Positions 33,982 through 42,687 of a stretch of 64,000 bases of DNA are shown piece by piece. A program made the translations under genes and the position numbers. Each line of letters begins with the position of its first letter. The first letter of the stretch is position 1. The stretch spans positions 3,162,001 through 3,226,000 of the forward strand of contig NZ_CP107917.1 of the NCBI RefSeq assembly GCF_036014175.1, in the 5' to 3' direction. Below the pieces are notes generated by a model. It did no database searches. It saw only the letters and a program-made list of their open reading frames with translations, and was not told the origin of the DNA. The stretch comes from Streptomyces sp. NBC_00443 (lineage in GTDB: Bacteria > Actinomycetota > Actinomycetes > Streptomycetales > Streptomycetaceae).

Positions 33982-34842
33982 ATGCTCAGGCTGGGCAGGC
34001 GTGAGTTCGACGCGCACGAGCCGGTGATCATGGCGATCGTGAACCGGACCCCGGACTCCTTCTACGACCAAGGGGCGACGTTCCGCGACGAGCCCGCCCT
34101 CGCGCGCGTGGAGCAGGCCGTGGCGGAGGGGGCGGCCATCATCGACATCGGCGGGGTCAAGGCCGGGCCCGGCGAAGAGGTGACCGCCGAGGAGGAGGCG
34201 CGGCGGACGGTCGGGTTCGTGGCCGAGGTGCGGCGGCGCTTTCCGGATGTCGTGATCAGCGTGGACACCTGGCGGGCCTCCGTCGGGGCGGCGGTGTGCG
34301 AGGCCGGGGCGGATCTGCTGAACGACGCGTGGGGTGGCGTGGATCCCGGGCTGGCGGAGGTCGCCGCTCGGTACGGGGTGGGGCTGGTGTGTACGCATGC
34401 CGGGGGCGCGGAGCCTCGTACTCGGCCGCATCGCGTGACGTACGACGACGTCGTGGCCGACATCCTGCGGGTGACCGTCGGGCTGGCCGAGCGGGCGTCG
34501 GCGCTGGGAGTGCCGCGGGAGTCGATCCTGATCGATCCGGGGCACGACTTCGGGAAGAGCACGCGGCACAGTCTTGAGGCGACTCGGCGGCTCGGGGAGA
34601 TGGTGGAGACGGGGTGGCCTGTGCTGGTGTCGCTGTCCAACAAGGACTTTGTCGGGGAGACGTTGGACCGGCCGGTGAAGGAGCGGGTGGTGGGGACGTT
34701 GGCCACCACTGCGGTGTCGGCGTGGTTGGGGGCGCAGGTGTACCGGGTGCATGAGGTGGCGGAGACGCGGCAGGTGCTGGAGATGGTGGCGTCGATCGCG
34801 GGGTGGCGGGCTCCGGCGGTGGCGCGACGGGGGTTGGCGTAG
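33982..34842 (+). CDS. Dihydropteroate synthase homologue, FolP2-like
   Basis: The 286-residue TIM-barrel protein belongs to the pterin-binding family of dihydropteroate synthase. It keeps loop 1 as NRTPDSF (21-27), D-I-G-G at 55-58, the SVDTWRA strand, LLNDAWGG and LIDPGHDFGKS. Loop 2, normally ESTRPG and involved in p-aminobenzoate binding, is replaced by VKAGPG (59-64). It therefore resembles the actinobacterial FolP2 paralogue, which in mycobacteria has been reported not to act as a dihydropteroate synthase. Folate synthesis should not be assumed. ATG 33982 follows AAGGAGAGG. It is divergent from the DivIVA-like gene. Confidence 0.88.
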   Translation: MLRLGRREFDAHEPVIMAIVNRTPDSFYDQGATFRDEPALARVEQAVAEGAAIIDIGGVKAGPGEEVTAEEEARRTVGFVAEVRRRFPDVVISVDTWRASVGAAVCEAGADLLNDAWGGVDPGLAEVAARYGVGLVCTHAGGAEPRTRPHRVTYDDVVADILRVTVGLAERASALGVPRESILIDPGHDFGKSTRHSLEATRRLGEMVETGWPVLVSLSNKDFVGETLDRPVKERVVGTLATTAVSAWLGAQVYRVHEVAETRQVLEMVASIAGWRAPAVARRGLA

Positions 34843-34933
34843 CGATCTCCATCCCCCCGCCGCCCCTGCATGGACCGGCGCCGAGGAACACCTTTCGTCC
34901 TCGGACGCCGGACCGCACGGCTCAAGCCTGGCG

Positions 34934-35692
34934 CTAGCGCCCCGCCTCCTTCGACACCAGTGCCACCGCCTCGTCCACGTCGTCCGTGACGTGGAACAGG
35001 AGCAGGTCCTTTTCCGAGGCCTTGCCCTGGGCGATCAGAGTGTTCTTCAGCCAGTCGACCAGGCCACCCCAGTACTCAGTGCCGAAGAGGACGATCGGGA
35101 AGCGGGTGACCTTCTGGGTCTGGACGAGGGTGAGGGCCTCGAAGAGTTCGTCGAGGGTGCCGAGGCCGCCGGGGAGGACCACGAAGCCCTGGGCGTACTT
35201 GACGAACATCATCTTGCGGACGAAGAAGTACCGGAAGTTCAGGCCGATGTCGACGTAGGGGTTGAGCCCCTGCTCGAAGGGGAGCTCGATGCCGAGGCCG
35301 ACCGAGATGCCCTTCGCCTCGCAGGCGCCCTTGTTCGCCGCTTCCATGGCACCGGGGCCGCCGCCGGTGATCACCGCGAAGCCGGCCTCGACCAGGCCCC
35401 GGCCGAGGCGGACTCCGGCGTCGTACTCGGGCGAGTCGACCGGCGTGCGGGCCGAGCCGAACACGCTGATGGCGGCGGGGAGTTCGGCGAGCGTGCCGAA
35501 GCCCTCGATGAACTCCGACTGGATGCGCAGGACTCGCCAGGGGTCCGTGTGGACCCAGTCGGAGGGCCCGCCCGCATCCAGCAGGCGCTGGTCGGTCGTG
35601 CTCGCCGTCACCTGACCCCGCCTGCGGATCACCGGTCCCAGACGCTGCTCCGACGGTGGCTGCTTCTTCCCCTCGGGGTTGCCGGTAGCCAT
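34934..35692 (-). CDS. LOG family (TIGR00730) nucleotide-monophosphate phosphoribohydrolase-like protein
   Basis: The 252-residue Rossmann-fold protein has the LOG signatures ISVFGSART, GGGPGAMEAANKGA and PGGLGTLDELFEALT, which hold the catalytic Arg/Glu and phosphate-binding loops. LOG enzymes release free cytokinins or hydrolyse nucleoside monophosphates. The bacterial role of this paralogue is not established. ATG 35692 follows GGAGG by 8 nt. An in-frame upstream part to 35809 includes a Cys-rich patch (KTCNICTTCKSA) but is unlikely to be translated as part of it. dapE is upstream on the same strand, 173 bp away. Confidence 0.9.
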   Translation of the reverse strand: MATGNPEGKKQPPSEQRLGPVIRRRGQVTASTTDQRLLDAGGPSDWVHTDPWRVLRIQSEFIEGFGTLAELPAAISVFGSARTPVDSPEYDAGVRLGRGLVEAGFAVITGGGPGAMEAANKGACEAKGISVGLGIELPFEQGLNPYVDIGLNFRYFFVRKMMFVKYAQGFVVLPGGLGTLDELFEALTLVQTQKVTRFPIVLFGTEYWGGLVDWLKNTLIAQGKASEKDLLLFHVTDDVDEAVALVSKEAGR

Positions 35693-35865
35693 GTACGCTC
35701 CCTCCGCTGCGGGGCCTGCGGACTTGCAGGTCGTGCAGATGTTGCAGGTCTTTCCACTCAGCGTAGATCCACGCGGGTTACGGACGGGGGACGTGTGCAT
35801 GTCCGCCATGAAGCGCCGTACCGGCGATCCCCGGGCGCACGCTCACCCCTGGTCCACCGCGGCTC

Positions 35866-36945
35866 CTACGCCGTGAGCCACGCCCTCAGCCGCTCCTCCC
35901 CCGCCAGGATCTTCGCCGTCTCCACCCGTTCGTCCCGCTTGTGCGCCAAGTGCGGGTTGCCGGGGCCGTAGTTGACCGCTGGGATGCCGAGGGAGGAGAA
36001 ACGGGAGACGTCCGTCCAGCCGTACTTGGGGCGCGCGGTGCCGCCGACCGCGGCCATGAACGCCGCCGCCGCGGGGTGGGAGAGGCCGGGGAGCGCGCCG
36101 CCGCTGTGGTCGTCCACCACGAACTCCTCGACCCCGCAGTCGGCGAAGACCTCGCGGACGTGCGCGACGGCCTCCTCCTCGGTGCGGTCGGGGGCGTAGC
36201 GGAAGTTGACGGTCACGACGCATTCGTCCGGGATGACATTGCCCGCCACGCCGCCCGAGATGCCGACCGCGTTCAGGCCCTCGCGGTACTCCAGGCCGTC
36301 GATCAGCGGGTAACGGGGTTCGTACGACGCCAGGCGCGCCAGGATCGGGGCCGCCGCGTGGATCGCGTTCGAGCCCATCCAGCTGCGCGCGGAGTGGGCG
36401 CGCTCGCCCTTCGTCTTGAGGAGCACCCGGAGCGTGCCCTGGCAGCCGCCCTCGACCTCGCCGTCCGACGGCTCCAGCAGGACCGCGAAGTCGCCCTCCA
36501 GCCACTCCGGACGGGCCTCGGACACGTGCTTGAGGCCGTTGAGGTCCGCGGTGACCTCTTCGTTGTCGTAGAAGACGAAGGTCAGGTCGCGGTTCGGGGC
36601 CAGGACCGTCGCGGCGATGCGGAGCTGGACCGCGACGCCCGACTTCATGTCGCAGGTGCCGCAGCCCCACAGGACACCGTCCGCGTCGAGTCGCGAAGGT
36701 ACGTTGTCCGCGATCGGCACCGTGTCGATGTGGCCGGCGAGGATCACGCGCTCCGGCCGACCCAGGTCGGTCCGCGCCACGACGTTGTTGCCGTACCGGT
36801 CGACCGTCAGATGCGGCAGCGTGCGCAGGGCGGCCTCGATCGCGTCCGCAAGGGGCTGTTCCGTGCCGCTGACAGAGGGAAAGTCGACGAGCTGCGCGGT
36901 GAGCTTCGCGGCGTCCAGCGTGAGGTCAAGGGAGGTGTCGGCCAT
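35866..36945 (-). CDS. dapE: Succinyl-diaminopimelate desuccinylase
   Basis: The 359-residue M20 metallopeptidase-family enzyme removes succinate from N-succinyl-L,L-diaminopimelate in lysine and peptidoglycan precursor synthesis. Zinc ligands are visible in AGHIDTVP (His about 72), [10 protein letters not shown] (Asp about 99) and YDNEEV, with the substrate loops [23 protein letters not shown] and [11 protein letters not shown]. The start ATG at 36945 gives the usual family N-terminus. The matching aminotransferase dapC lies about 2 kb away. Confidence 0.94.
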   Translation of the reverse strand: MADTSLDLTLDAAKLTAQLVDFPSVSGTEQPLADAIEAALRTLPHLTVDRYGNNVVARTDLGRPERVILAGHIDTVPIADNVPSRLDADGVLWGCGTCDMKSGVAVQLRIAATVLAPNRDLTFVFYDNEEVTADLNGLKHVSEARPEWLEGDFAVLLEPSDGEVEGGCQGTLRVLLKTKGERAHSARSWMGSNAIHAAAPILARLASYEPRYPLIDGLEYREGLNAVGISGGVAGNVIPDECVVTVNFRYAPDRTEEEAVAHVREVFADCGVEEFVVDDHSGGALPGLSHPAAAAFMAAVGGTARPKYGWTDVSRFSSLGIPAVNYGPGNPHLAHKRDERVETAKILAGEERLRAWLTA

Positions 36946-37037
36946 GGTGCCGACCCTAACGCGCCCGACCGTCAGGCCGTCGGCCCACTTTCCTCACTCG
37001 ACCCATACCCCTCGGTAACCTCAGCTACCTTGTAGGC

Positions 37038-38015
37038 GTGCCAGAGCCGTACCCCTCCTCCAAACGTCGTGGCCGCCTCCTGCGTCGCGGGGCGGCCTTC
37101 CTTGTCCTGCTCGCCGTCGCGGGGTATCTCGCGGTGCAGTACGTAACCGGCGGCACGGGCGAGCCGGGCTGCGAGGTCGCTTCGGGCGACGGCGCCGGGG
37201 CGCGGTACGAGTTCACGCCGGAGCAGGCGGTGAACGCGGCGACGATCGCCGCCGTCGGCACCGGCCGGGGGCTGCCCGAGCGGGCCGTGGCGATCGCCCT
37301 CGCGACCGCCCTGCAGGAGTCGGCGCTGCGCAACATCACCCACGGCGACCGTGACTCGCTGGGCCTGTTCCAGCAGCGGCCCTCGATGGGCTGGGGCACC
37401 GAGGAGGAGATCATGGACCCGATCTACTCGTCGGGCATGTTCTACCAGCACCTGGTCAAGGTCCGCGGATACACGGAGATGCCGCTCACCGTCGCCGCGC
37501 AGCACGTCCAGCGCAGCGGCTTTCCGGACGCGTACGCCAAGCACGAGCCGGACGCGACGCTGCTCGCGGCCGCCCTCACCGGACGTTCTGCGGCCACGCT
37601 GACCTGCGAGGGGCGCCCCGCCGCCACCCAGGCCGCGGGCCCGGACGGCGTGCGGGCCGCGCTCGTACGGGACTTCGGTCGGGACGCGCTCCAGCCGGCC
37701 TCGGCCGAGGTCGGCGCCAAGGACGCCACACCCACGCCCACCGCGTCCGTGGCCGGAAGCGACGGGCGGACCGTCGTGCTGCCTGTGACCGGCGACCGGG
37801 GTTCCAGCGCCGGGCGCGGTGTCCGCGAGCGTGGCTGGCAGTTGGCCCACTGGGCCGTGGCCAACGCCTCCGATCTGCACATCGAGCGGGTGTCGTACGC
37901 CGGCCGGGAGTGGACCGCCGGGAACACCGACAGCCAGTGGCGTCCGCTCGCGGGGCAGGGCGCCTCGGGGGCACGCAGCGGGCCGGACTCGGTCCGGATC
38001 ACGACCATGCCGTAG
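37038..38015 (+). CDS. Membrane-anchored lysozyme-fold protein
   Basis: The 325-residue protein has a basic N-terminus, one membrane helix or signal anchor (about 18-35, GAAFLVLLAVAGYLAVQYV) and an external domain with a lytic-transglycosylase-like core: AIALATALQESALRN, then DSLGLFQQRPSMGWGT. In lysozyme-like proteins the Glu of such an ES motif is catalytic. A C-terminal region (about 190-325) is Ala/Thr-rich, then ends in a compact module containing RGWQLAHWAVANAS. GTG 37038 follows TACCTT (37026-37031) by 6 nt, a leaderless start. Peptidoglycan cleavage is likely but unproven. Automatic pipelines sometimes mislabel such proteins as heavy-metal transporters. Confidence 0.78.
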   Translation: MPEPYPSSKRRGRLLRRGAAFLVLLAVAGYLAVQYVTGGTGEPGCEVASGDGAGARYEFTPEQAVNAATIAAVGTGRGLPERAVAIALATALQESALRNITHGDRDSLGLFQQRPSMGWGTEEEIMDPIYSSGMFYQHLVKVRGYTEMPLTVAAQHVQRSGFPDAYAKHEPDATLLAAALTGRSAATLTCEGRPAATQAAGPDGVRAALVRDFGRDALQPASAEVGAKDATPTPTASVAGSDGRTVVLPVTGDRGSSAGRGVRERGWQLAHWAVANASDLHIERVSYAGREWTAGNTDSQWRPLAGQGASGARSGPDSVRITTMP

Positions 38016-38207
38016 CAGCCGCCGAACCGGTACACGCCGACTACGCGCAGGCGTTCGGCTGATCACTCCCGAGGGTCACCCGAGGTGTCGGTCGGCGGTG
38101 GTGTGGGCAGGTTTTCGCGCGGACACCCTCGTATCCGTCAAAGGCCTTGAGAATCAAGGGCTGTAAGGATTCGGCAGGGTTTCGGGCGACATGAGTTTTG
38201 CCCGGTT
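38016..38207. other. Intergenic stretch without recognised features
   Basis: Together with the sequence up to 38387 this is a 372-bp gap between + strand genes. The right half holds a candidate minus-strand small ORF (38208-38369). In the left part I see no terminator, repeat or coding bias. Confidence 0.5.
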
Positions 38208-38369
38208 TTATCCGCAGGCGATAATGCGACGCATTGCCAACTCTTTACGTTGCGCCGCCGCAACCTTCGCGGGCTTCGAGCGGTAGTCACTGCGTCCGAG
38301 CCCGGAGATCAACAGCCAGTCGGTCAACTGCCGGGCGCGGTCGGACACTTCATCGTTCTCATCCGACAT
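38208..38369 (-). CDS. Candidate small protein, 53 residues
   Basis: An ATG at 38369 opens a 53-codon ORF reading MSDENDEVSDRARQLTDWLL, then ISGLGRSDYRSKPAKV and AAAQRKELAMRRIIACG, stop TAA. It has protein-like helical character and mostly G/C-ending codons, far better than random for a gap region. No ribosome site is clear. It is divergent from the secreted-protein gene, whose start is 19 bp away, so the two would share a promoter region. I recognise no domain. Confidence 0.42.
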   Translation of the reverse strand: MSDENDEVSDRARQLTDWLLISGLGRSDYRSKPAKVAAAQRKELAMRRIIACG

Positions 38370-38387
38370 AACCGTCGAAGGAGCATC

Positions 38388-38852
38388 ATGTCCCTCCCCC
38401 TGACCCGCCGGATCGCCCGTGCCGCGCTGCTCGTCGCTGCGGGAGCGGCTGCCGGGGTCGGTGCGGCCGGCTCCGCCAGCGCGGCCCCCGCACTGCCCGA
38501 CGCCTCCAAGGTCGGCGGGCTGACCGCCCTGGACGGCGCGAGCGTCGTCGACGGCGCGGCCACGAACGCCACCGGGCTCGCGGGCGGCGCGGTCGACAAC
38601 GCGGTCGACAACGCGCTGCCGACCGCGACGAAGGCCAGTGGCAAGGTGACCAAGACCGGCGGCAAGGCCGCGAAGAAGGCGGTGCCGACGGCGACCAAGG
38701 CCGGCAGCAAGGTCACGAAGAAGGCGACGCCCGCGGCGCAGGAGACCGCGGGCGGCGTTGCCGGGTCGGTCGGGACCGTCCTCGGTGACGCGGCTGGGTC
38801 CGGCGTGCCGGCGACCGGGGCGCTGCCGGTGCAGGGGCTTCCCATCGGCTGA
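38388..38852 (+). CDS. Secreted Ala/Lys-rich protein of unknown function
   Basis: The 154-residue protein starts at ATG 38388 behind GAAGGAG. It has a Sec signal peptide (about 1-30: RRIARAALLVAAGAAAGVG, cleavage near SASAAP) and a mature low-complexity part with repeated TATKA, KVTKK and AVDNA segments. No cysteine or catalytic motif is seen. Databases often label such proteins as ATP-binding without basis. A hairpin terminator follows. Confidence 0.75.
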   Translation: MSLPLTRRIARAALLVAAGAAAGVGAAGSASAAPALPDASKVGGLTALDGASVVDGAATNATGLAGGAVDNAVDNALPTATKASGKVTKTGGKAAKKAVPTATKAGSKVTKKATPAAQETAGGVAGSVGTVLGDAAGSGVPATGALPVQGLPIG

Positions 38853-38874
38853 CGGTCGGCGTGCGCCTGGCTTG

Positions 38875-38915
38875 AGCCGACGGGGTTCAGGGAGTCTCCC
38901 TGGGCCCCGTCGGCT
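38875..38915. terminator. Hairpin terminator
   Basis: The arms AGCCGACGGGG and CCCCGTCGGCT form an 11-bp stem, extended inside by CAGGGA/TCCCTG. It lies 22 bp after the secreted-protein gene and before the convergent dapC. Confidence 0.82.
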
Positions 38916-38999
38916 TGTGCGTGCCTGCGGCGGTATGCCGCTGTGCCCGTCGGGGCCGGAGCGTGTCCGCACGACACCCGGCGCTGCAGGCAGCCCTGG

Positions 39000-40094
39000 T
39001 CACGTCAAGCGCTGTACCGCTGCCCTCACGCGTTCGTCCGTCGCTGTGAAGGCGACGCGTACGTGGTGGGCGCCCGCCTCGCCGTAGAAGTCGCCAGGGG
39101 CCACGAGGATGCCCAGGTCGGCCAGGGTGGAGACAGTCGTCCAGCAGGACTCGTCCTTGGTGGCCCAGAGGTAGAGGCTGGCCTCGCTATGTTCGATGCG
39201 GAAGCCGTGGCGGAGCAGGGCCTCGCGCAGGGCCGTGCGGCGGGCGGCGTAGCGGTCGCGCTGGAGGCGGACGTGTTCTTCGTCGCCGAGGGCCGCGACG
39301 ACGGCCGCCTGGGTCGGGGCCGACGTCATCATGCCGCCGTGCTTGCGGATCTGCAGGAGGGGCGACAGGACCGCGGGGTCGCCGGCCAGGAACGCGGCGC
39401 GGTAGCCGGCCAGGTTCGAGCGCTTGGAGAGGCTGTGGACGGCGACGATGCCGTCGTACGAGCCGCCGTTCACGTCCGGGTGCAGGACCGAGACCGGGTC
39501 GGCCTCCCAGCCCAGCTCCAGGTAGCACTCGTCGGAGAAGATCAGGATGCCGTGCGAGCGGGCCCACGCCACGATCCGGGTGAGCTCGTCCTTGGACAGG
39601 ACCTTGCCCGTGGGGTTCGACGGGGAGTTCAGCCAGAGGAGCTTCAGGCCGGCCGGGTCCAGGTCGGTCGGGTCGTCGTAGACCTCGTGGTCGGCGCGGG
39701 CGAGGCGGGCGCCGACCTCGTACGTCGGGTAGGCGAGCCGCGGGTAGGCCACCCTGTCGCCGGGGCCCAGGCCCAGCTGGGTGGGGAGCCAGGCGACCAG
39801 TTCCTTGGAGCCGACGATCGGCAGGACGTGCCGGTGGGTGACCTCACGGGCGCCCAGGCGGCGCTCCACCCAGCCCGTGATCGCGTCACGCAGTGCCGGG
39901 GTGCCCCAGACCGTCGGATAGCCCGGGGAGTCCGCCGCGTCGATCAGGGCCTTCTGGATCAGCTCGGGAACCGGGTCGACCGGCGTGCCGACCGAGAGGT
40001 CGACGATGCCGTCGGGGTGCGCGGCGGCCGTCTTCTTGTACGGCTCCAGCTTGTCCCAGGGGAAGGCCGGAAGGCGGTCGGAGACTGCGGACAC
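39000..40094 (-). CDS. dapC: Succinyldiaminopimelate transaminase
   Basis: The 364-residue class I/II PLP aminotransferase is of the actinobacterial DapC type. It shows FPWDKLEPYKKTAAAHPDGI, DLSVGTPVDPVP, LWLNSPSNPTGKV, FSDECYLELGW and the PLP lysine in HSLSKRSNLAGYR. It makes N-succinyl-L,L-diaminopimelate in the lysine/cell-wall pathway, upstream of DapE. GTG 40094 gives the usual family start (MSAVSDRLPAFPW); the frame is open to 40148. The ferredoxin gene lies 118 bp upstream on the same strand, an arrangement shared with mycobacteria. Confidence 0.92.
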   Translation of the reverse strand: MSAVSDRLPAFPWDKLEPYKKTAAAHPDGIVDLSVGTPVDPVPELIQKALIDAADSPGYPTVWGTPALRDAITGWVERRLGAREVTHRHVLPIVGSKELVAWLPTQLGLGPGDRVAYPRLAYPTYEVGARLARADHEVYDDPTDLDPAGLKLLWLNSPSNPTGKVLSKDELTRIVAWARSHGILIFSDECYLELGWEADPVSVLHPDVNGGSYDGIVAVHSLSKRSNLAGYRAAFLAGDPAVLSPLLQIRKHGGMMTSAPTQAAVVAALGDEEHVRLQRDRYAARRTALREALLRHGFRIEHSEASLYLWATKDESCWTTVSTLADLGILVAPGDFYGEAGAHHVRVAFTATDERVRAAVQRLT

Positions 40095-40212
40095 GGGATC
40101 TCGCTCACTTTCTGGTACAGCGGATACGGCAACGCCTCGGTCCCGCACGACGATCGGGGTGATCAGGCCGTACGGGACCGAGGCGGCACGCTGTGCGGGT
40201 CGCCGGTGAGGA

Positions 40213-40533
40213 TTACTCGGCCTGCGGCGGGAGCGCGGCGACGAACGGGTGGTCGCGCTCGATCAGACCCAGCTTGCTGGCGCCGCCGGGGGAGCCGAGC
40301 TCGTCGAAGAACTCGACGTTGGCCTTGTAGTAGTCCTTCCACTCCTCCGGAGTGTCGTCCTCGTAGAAGATCGCCTCGACCGGGCATACCGGCTCACAGG
40401 CACCACAGTCGACGCATTCGTCCGGGTGGATGTACAAGGACCGCTGGCCCTCGTAGATGCAGTCGACCGGGCACTCCTCGATGCACGCCTTGTCCTTGAC
40501 GTCGACACAAGGCTGCGCGATGACGTAGGTCAC
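40213..40533 (-). CDS. fdxA: Seven-iron ferredoxin
   Basis: The 106-residue ferredoxin has two Cys clusters: C9, C17, C21, C25 and C40, C43, C46, C50 (ECVDCGACEPVCP). This is the actinobacterial FdxA/FdxC pattern of one [3Fe-4S] and one [4Fe-4S] cluster. It is a soluble electron carrier, possibly for cytochromes P450 or nitro- and oxidoreductases. It lies upstream of dapC, probably in one transcript. The start ATG at 40533 matches the family start MTYVIAQPCVD. Confidence 0.94.
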   Translation of the reverse strand: MTYVIAQPCVDVKDKACIEECPVDCIYEGQRSLYIHPDECVDCGACEPVCPVEAIFYEDDTPEEWKDYYKANVEFFDELGSPGGASKLGLIERDHPFVAALPPQAE

Positions 40534-40673
40534 GCTGTCGTTCCTCCTCGATAGGGCGCTGGCGGGCCTCCTCAGGCTCCGCCGCCTGGCGCGCGGGAGC
40601 GCGGCGTCGTCGATGCCCGCCTCTAGTATCTCCGTTCTTGGGCATGATCCGAACAGGAGGGGTGAACTGACCT

Positions 40674-41666
40674 GTGGAAATCTCAGCGACGGGACGCCTT
40701 AAGGTCCGTATCACCGCTGCTGACGTGGGCAAACGGGTCTCCGTGCGCCGCCTGAACGATCCTGCGGCCGAGGGTGAGAAGTTCACCGACACGGTGGGTG
40801 TTCTCGCATCATGGGACGACGGTGTGCTGCTGATCACACGGAAGAGTGGCGAGACCGTCCGCATCGCGGAATCGTCGCTGGTCGCGGGGAAGGTGGTGCC
40901 CCCCACTCCCGCCCGGCGCCGGGGGCCCGCCGCGTCGTACGAGGAACTCGCGCACGTCGCCGCGCGCGCGTGGCGGCCCGTCGTGAGCGAGCGGCTCGGC
41001 GAGTGGGAGCTGCGCACCGCGTCCGGGTTCACCCGGCGGGCCAACTCGGTGCTGCCGCTCGGCGACCCCGGCATACCGCTGCCGGACGCGCTGGACGTCG
41101 TACGGCGCTGGTACGGCGACCGTGGGCTCCCCGCGTACGTCCAGACCGCGACCGGGGCCGAGGGCACGCAGGAGCTGCTGTGCGCGGAGCTGGAGCGGCT
41201 CGGGTGGGTGCGGGAGGTGTCTGCCGAGATGTGGATCGGGGCGCTCGCGCCCGTCACCGACCGGGACGAAGGTGCCGGAGTGGTGCTGGCCCGGGAGGCG
41301 GACGAGGCTTGGCTTGCGCGGTATCAGCGCAAGGGGGTGAGCGAGGTGGCCCTGAGGGTGCTCGGGAGCGGGCCGTCGGTGTGGTTCGCGACCGTTCCGA
41401 GTGCGGAGGGTGGTGCGCCCGCCGCGATCGGGCGCTGTGTCGTGGACGGGCGGTGGGCCGGGTTCGCGGCCGTGGAGGTCGATCCGACGCTGCGGCGGCA
41501 GGGGCTGGCCACCAGGGTGATGGCCGCGCTGGCCCGGCAGGCCCTCGACGAGGGGGCGTCGGCGGCGTGGCTGCAGGTCGAGGCGGAGAACGTGGGCGCG
41601 CGGGAGATGTACGCCGGGATGGGGTTCGCCGCGCATCATGCCTACCACCACTATCGATCTCCGTGA
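40674..41666 (+). CDS. GNAT family N-acetyltransferase with N-terminal beta domain
   Basis: The 330-residue protein has an N-terminal beta-rich domain of about 75 residues (RLKVRITAADVGKRVSVRRL, VGVLASWDDGVLLI) and a C-terminal GNAT fold with the acetyl-CoA loop VDPTLRRQGLATRVMAAL and NVGAREMYAGMGF. The first domain resembles the beta domain of some histone-acetyltransferase-annotated Streptomyces proteins. GTG 40674 follows AGGAGGGG at a long spacing. Its substrate is unknown. The SirB1-like gene follows 39 bp later and may be in the same operon. Confidence 0.85.
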   Translation: MEISATGRLKVRITAADVGKRVSVRRLNDPAAEGEKFTDTVGVLASWDDGVLLITRKSGETVRIAESSLVAGKVVPPTPARRRGPAASYEELAHVAARAWRPVVSERLGEWELRTASGFTRRANSVLPLGDPGIPLPDALDVVRRWYGDRGLPAYVQTATGAEGTQELLCAELERLGWVREVSAEMWIGALAPVTDRDEGAGVVLAREADEAWLARYQRKGVSEVALRVLGSGPSVWFATVPSAEGGAPAAIGRCVVDGRWAGFAAVEVDPTLRRQGLATRVMAALARQALDEGASAAWLQVEAENVGAREMYAGMGFAAHHAYHHYRSP

Positions 41667-41705
41667 GCAGTGGTACCGATCGCCGCGAAAGGGCACGAGC
41701 CAGCT

Positions 41706-42557
41706 ATGCGTCCCCCCTATCCCCCACCGCCCGAACGTTCCGCCGAGCTGCGGAGGCGGTTCGCCGAAGAGGCGCGGTCCGAGCGGCCCGATCTGTCCAT
41801 GCTGTGTCTGCTGGTGGGAGCCGAGGCGGACGGGGCACTGGACGAGTCGAGGATGGATTCCGTACAGGTGGAGCTGGATGCCCTGGCCGGACAGCTGCCG
41901 TTCCGGCCGGGCGGGCCGAGGGCTTGGGCCGTGGCCCTGCGTGAGCTGCTCGGGGAGCGGTACGGGTTTCGCGGCTCGGCCGCGGACTATCAGCGGCTGG
42001 AGTCGTCGTTGCTGCACGAGGTGCTTCAGCGGCGGCGTGGGCTGCCGATTCTGTTGTCGGTGGTGTGGCTGGAGGTGGCCCGGCGGGCGGGGGCCCCGGT
42101 GTACGGGGTCGCGTTGCCCGGGCACTTCGTCGTGGGGTTCGGGCCGGTCGATGAGCAGGTGCTCGCCGATCCGTTCGACGGAGGGCGGGTGTTGACGGGG
42201 GGCGATGCGGAGCTGCTAGTGGCGGGGGCCACGGGGGCTCCGCTGGATCCGTCGATGCTGTCGCCGGCCGATCCGCTGGATGTGGTGCTGCGGATTCTGA
42301 ACAACGTTCGGGCCTGGGCGGCGACTCGGCCCGAGCGGTCGGATGTGGCGCTGTGGGCGGTGGACCTGTCGCTGCTGCTGCCGTCGCATCCGGCTCGGTT
42401 GCGGTTCGAGCGGGCGCAGTTGCTTGTGCAGCGGGGGGACTTCGTCGAGGGGGCGGTGGAGTTGGAGGAGTACGCGGAGTTGATCTGTGCGGTGGACGAG
42501 GGGGCGGCGGAACAGGTGCGGGGGCAGGCTCGGGCGGCTCGGGCGTTGCTCAATTGA
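41706..42557 (+). CDS. SirB1/transglutaminase-like family protein
   Basis: The 283-residue protein is of the SirB1 (transglutaminase-like) family. It has LLHEVLQRRRGLPILLSVVWLEVARRAGA (core shown in part) and the typical ALPGHFVVGF, DPFDGGRVLT block, followed by a helical, TPR-like C-terminus (RFERAQLLVQRGDFVEGAVELEEY). The catalytic Cys of transglutaminases is absent in this family; its role is unknown. ATG 41706 is chosen as the family start (MRPPYPPPP), with a weak ribosome site. Confidence 0.83.
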   Translation: MRPPYPPPPERSAELRRRFAEEARSERPDLSMLCLLVGAEADGALDESRMDSVQVELDALAGQLPFRPGGPRAWAVALRELLGERYGFRGSAADYQRLESSLLHEVLQRRRGLPILLSVVWLEVARRAGAPVYGVALPGHFVVGFGPVDEQVLADPFDGGRVLTGGDAELLVAGATGAPLDPSMLSPADPLDVVLRILNNVRAWAATRPERSDVALWAVDLSLLLPSHPARLRFERAQLLVQRGDFVEGAVELEEYAELICAVDEGAAEQVRGQARAARALLN

Positions 42558-42610
42558 GTTCGCCGGTTCGCCGTAGGGGGTTGCGTTGTCATGCGGGTGC
42601 GGGTGCATAG

Positions 42611-42672
42611 TCGTTGATCGCGCCCACGCGGCGGAGCCGCATGTCGGGACAGCCCCGCGCCCCTGGGGCGCT
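42611..42672. repeat. Dispersed Streptomyces intergenic repeat
   Basis: This copy contains GTTGATCGCGCCCACGCGGC and GACAGCCCCGCGCCCC and shares a 23-nt identical core (42619-42641) with the element at 32831-32911. It lies between the convergent SirB1-like and response-regulator genes, where it may also act as a terminator. Confidence 0.7.
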
Positions 42673-42687
42673 GCCCTTGTCCGGCGA

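Noticed and set aside
35693..35809. Cys-rich N-terminal extension (KTCNICTTCKSA) of the LOG protein
   Set aside because: ATG 35692 has a good ribosome site and matches the family start; the extension is not known in relatives, though a Cys-rich leader cannot be fully excluded.
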